A DNA stretch of 6,630 bases from Bacteroidota bacterium (GTDB taxonomy: Bacteria; Bacteroidota; Ignavibacteria; UBA10030; UBA8401), in the NCBI GenBank assembly GCA_030824175.1, contig JAVBYH010000246.1:1-6630 (forward strand), given 5' to 3'. A model generated the notes under the pieces. The model had not been told where the DNA came from. It did no database searches and was given only the letters and a program-made list of their open reading frames with translations. Below, one piece after another: positions 5,204 to 6,630 of this stretch. A program made the position numbers and the translations under genes. Every line of letters starts with the position of its first letter. Position 1 is the first letter of the stretch.

Positions 5204-5692
5204 ATGGCACACACACTAACGGCAACACAGAAGCAGTTCATCGAGGAGATGGGGAATCTCTATGCGACGTACGGCTTGAGCCGTCTCAACGGCATGCTCA
5301 TAGGCCTGCTTCTCTGCTGTGAGGAACCGCTCTCGCTCGACGAGATCAGTGCGCATCTCAATCGCAGCAAGGGACTCATTTCGCAGGCCACGCGCCGGCT
5401 CAACACGACGGGGTACATCAAGAAGATCGAGGGACCCGAGAGCCGCAAGGATTACTACATCGCCGACTACGACATCTTCATCAACGTGTTCCACTTCAAC
5501 ATGACGACCGTGAGGAAGAACCTCTCGATCGCCGATCAGTTCCTCCATCTTGTGAAGTCGGACGGGAAGACCTCCGCGCGGTGGAAGGAGAACCTCGAGG
5601 TGATGGAGCTCTTCTACACCAACATGAACGAATTCTATGAGGGCTTCGACACGCGCTGGAGCGAACTCAAAAAAACAATCACCAAACCCTGA
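5204..5692 (+). CDS. GbsR/MarR-type winged-helix transcriptional regulator
   Basis: This 162-residue DNA-binding protein resembles the GbsR family, named after the choline-responsive repressor of glycine betaine synthesis in Bacillus. The N-terminal M16-G-N-L-Y-A-T-Y-G-L-S-R-L-N-G30 is the characteristic lead-in. The winged helix-turn-helix follows: L43-S-L-D-E-I-S-A-H-L52 (helix 2), S55-K-G-L-I-S-Q-A-T-R-R-L66 (recognition helix) and a wing ending in R81-K-D-Y-Y85. The C-terminal half, residues 95-160, is helical with several aromatic residues and would provide dimerisation and possibly ligand binding. The ATG is preceded by GGAGAG at 5194-5199. Spacing of 9 nt to the symporter gene shows one operon, and the inverted repeat on its own -10 box suggests autorepression. 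The inducer is unknown; choline or another osmolyte is a guess from the family name. The gene is divergent from the cytochrome and might influence it too. Confidence 0.85.
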   Translation: MAHTLTATQKQFIEEMGNLYATYGLSRLNGMLIGLLLCCEEPLSLDEISAHLNRSKGLISQATRRLNTTGYIKKIEGPESRKDYYIADYDIFINVFHFNMTTVRKNLSIADQFLHLVKSDGKTSARWKENLEVMELFYTNMNEFYEGFDTRWSELKKTITKP

Positions 5693-5701
5693 AAGACGCT
5701 C

Positions 5702-6630
5702 ATGGACGGTACGCTCTTGGCCTGGTTGTTCTTCGCGGCATATGTGGTGCTTATCGGTGCGGTTTCCTGGTATAACAGCAGGAAGCCGAAGACCCTTCAA
5801 TCGTTTTCCGTCGGCACGCGCGATGTGAATCCGTTCTGGATCGGATTGTCGCTCGCGGCGAACATGACGAGCACCGCGACGTTCGTCATCAATCCCGGCC
5901 TCGTCTACGCGTACGGTTTCTCCGGCTTCGTCGGTTACGCGATCGCCTCGCCTCTGGGAATCTTCACCGGCCTCTTCATCCTCTCGAAGAGCTTCCGCAA
6001 GATCGGGGACAAGTATGCGGTGCTCAGCGTGCCGCAGTGGATCGGCAGCCGGTTCGACGACCGCCGCATGACGGTCTACCTGTCCGTCGTCAGTCTGCTC
6101 CAGATCACGTTCCTCACGCTCATCGTCGTCGGCCTCACGGTGGTGATGATGAACGTGCTGGGCATTTCGATGGTGGCCGCGCTGTGCGTCGTGATCGGGT
6201 TTACGTTCACGTACATGTTCTTCGGCGGGGCGAGCGCGCACGTCTGGACGAACAGCATTCAGGCCGTGATCAAGCTTATCGTGGCGGTGATGCTCATCGC
6301 CTCGGGGATCTGGCTCTTCCGCGAAGGCATCGGGGAATTCTGGCAAAAATTATCGGTAGTAGCGCCGCATTACGGTGAGGCGGTGAATCCGGACAGCAAA
6401 CTGTTTCGCGACTATTGGGAAGTGGTGGCGGCGAATTTCATCATCGGCGTCGCCATCGTGACGCAGCCGCACATCATCTCCAAGGCGCTCTTCCTCCGGT
6501 CCGAGAAGGACGTGAACAAGTATCTGCTCACCGCGATGGCGGCGGAGGTCGTGTTCTTCTCCGTGCTCTTCGTCGGGCTCTTCGCGCGCCTCTCGCTTTC
6601 CGGCGGCGTGCTTCCGCCGGACCGGGTGAT
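5702..6630 (+). CDS. Sodium:solute symporter, SSF family (3'-truncated by window edge)
   Basis: The first 309 codons of a membrane transporter are present and the frame is open at the right edge. Hydrophobic segments fall at about residues 4-23, 44-68, 73-95, 124-150, 155-175, 186-206, 240-262 and 276-297, consistent with the N-terminal half or more of a 12-14 helix SSF protein (usually 450-600 residues). Family features include F-S-V-G-T-R near 35-40, the core helix with A-A-N-M-T-S-T-A-T (52-60), and F-G-G-A-S-A-H-V-W-T-N-S-I-Q-A (174-188). The last matches the SSF signature region, which often reads T-D where this has T-N. It should import a solute with Na+ across the inner membrane. The Na2-site serines of helix 8 seen in vSGLT are expected beyond the window. 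The ribosome site is weak (GAAAG at 5691-5695), so translation is probably coupled to the regulator. Proline, betaine, choline or organic acids are possible substrates; the sequence does not decide. Confidence 0.9.
   Translation, partial: MDGTLLAWLFFAAYVVLIGAVSWYNSRKPKTLQSFSVGTRDVNPFWIGLSLAANMTSTATFVINPGLVYAYGFSGFVGYAIASPLGIFTGLFILSKSFRKIGDKYAVLSVPQWIGSRFDDRRMTVYLSVVSLLQITFLTLIVVGLTVVMMNVLGISMVAALCVVIGFTFTYMFFGGASAHVWTNSIQAVIKLIVAVMLIASGIWLFREGIGEFWQKLSVVAPHYGEAVNPDSKLFRDYWEVVAANFIIGVAIVTQPHIISKALFLRSEKDVNKYLLTAMAAEVVFFSVLFVGLFARLSLSGGVLPPDRV

Noticed and set aside
5216..6346. 376-codon minus-strand open frame over the regulator and symporter
   Set aside because: Composition dominated by His, Arg, Asp and Glu as expected for the complement of codon-biased coding DNA; no ribosome site or domain. 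The plus strand carries two well-supported genes.

Overview
The window is about 6.6 kb of GC-rich bacterial chromosome, densely coded, with one AT-rich intergenic region. The short DUF58 protein, the HGGAW-type asparaginase, the small class I cytochrome c and the palindromic intergenic repeats together suggest an environmental member of the FCB group (Ignavibacteria/Chlorobi/Bacteroidetes-like). This is a low-confidence impression from protein flavour, not a phylogenetic result. The clear promoter is of the ordinary -35/-10 (TTGACT, 17 bp, TATAAT-like) type.

Region 1 (1-4566, + strand) is a run of closely packed genes: the C-terminal end of a sensor histidine kinase, an isoaspartyl peptidase/L-asparaginase, an RsmB-like 16S rRNA cytosine-C5 methyltransferase, a small TPR-type lipoprotein, a DUF58 (VWA-like) protein and a small SAM-dependent methyltransferase. 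Gaps are 20, 17, 52 and 35 nt, and the last pair overlaps by 8 nt with a TTG start, so much of the block could be one transcript. The genes do not form a recognised pathway. The lipoprotein, DUF58 and methyltransferase genes are the most tightly linked group, and no MoxR ATPase gene (the usual DUF58 partner) lies in the window.

Region 2 (4567-4644) lies between convergent genes and holds two tandem copies of a palindromic repeat. On the minus strand both are followed by T-tracts and look like terminators of the cytochrome gene.

Region 3 (4645-5203) carries a secreted mono-haem cytochrome c gene on the minus strand, then a 202-bp divergent control region. That region has a candidate promoter for each direction, inverted repeats overlapping both -10 boxes, and a leader hairpin in the cytochrome mRNA.

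Region 4 (5204-6630, + strand) is a probable two-gene operon: a GbsR/MarR-type regulator followed after 9 nt by a sodium:solute symporter (SSF family) that runs off the end. A perfect 8-8-8 inverted repeat centred on the -10 box suggests that the regulator represses its own operon. By family analogy the transported substrate may be an osmolyte, but nothing in the sequence proves it.

No CRISPR array, transposase, tRNA or rRNA was seen. I found no convincing undescribed multi-gene system; the most interesting features are the regulatory and repeat structures.
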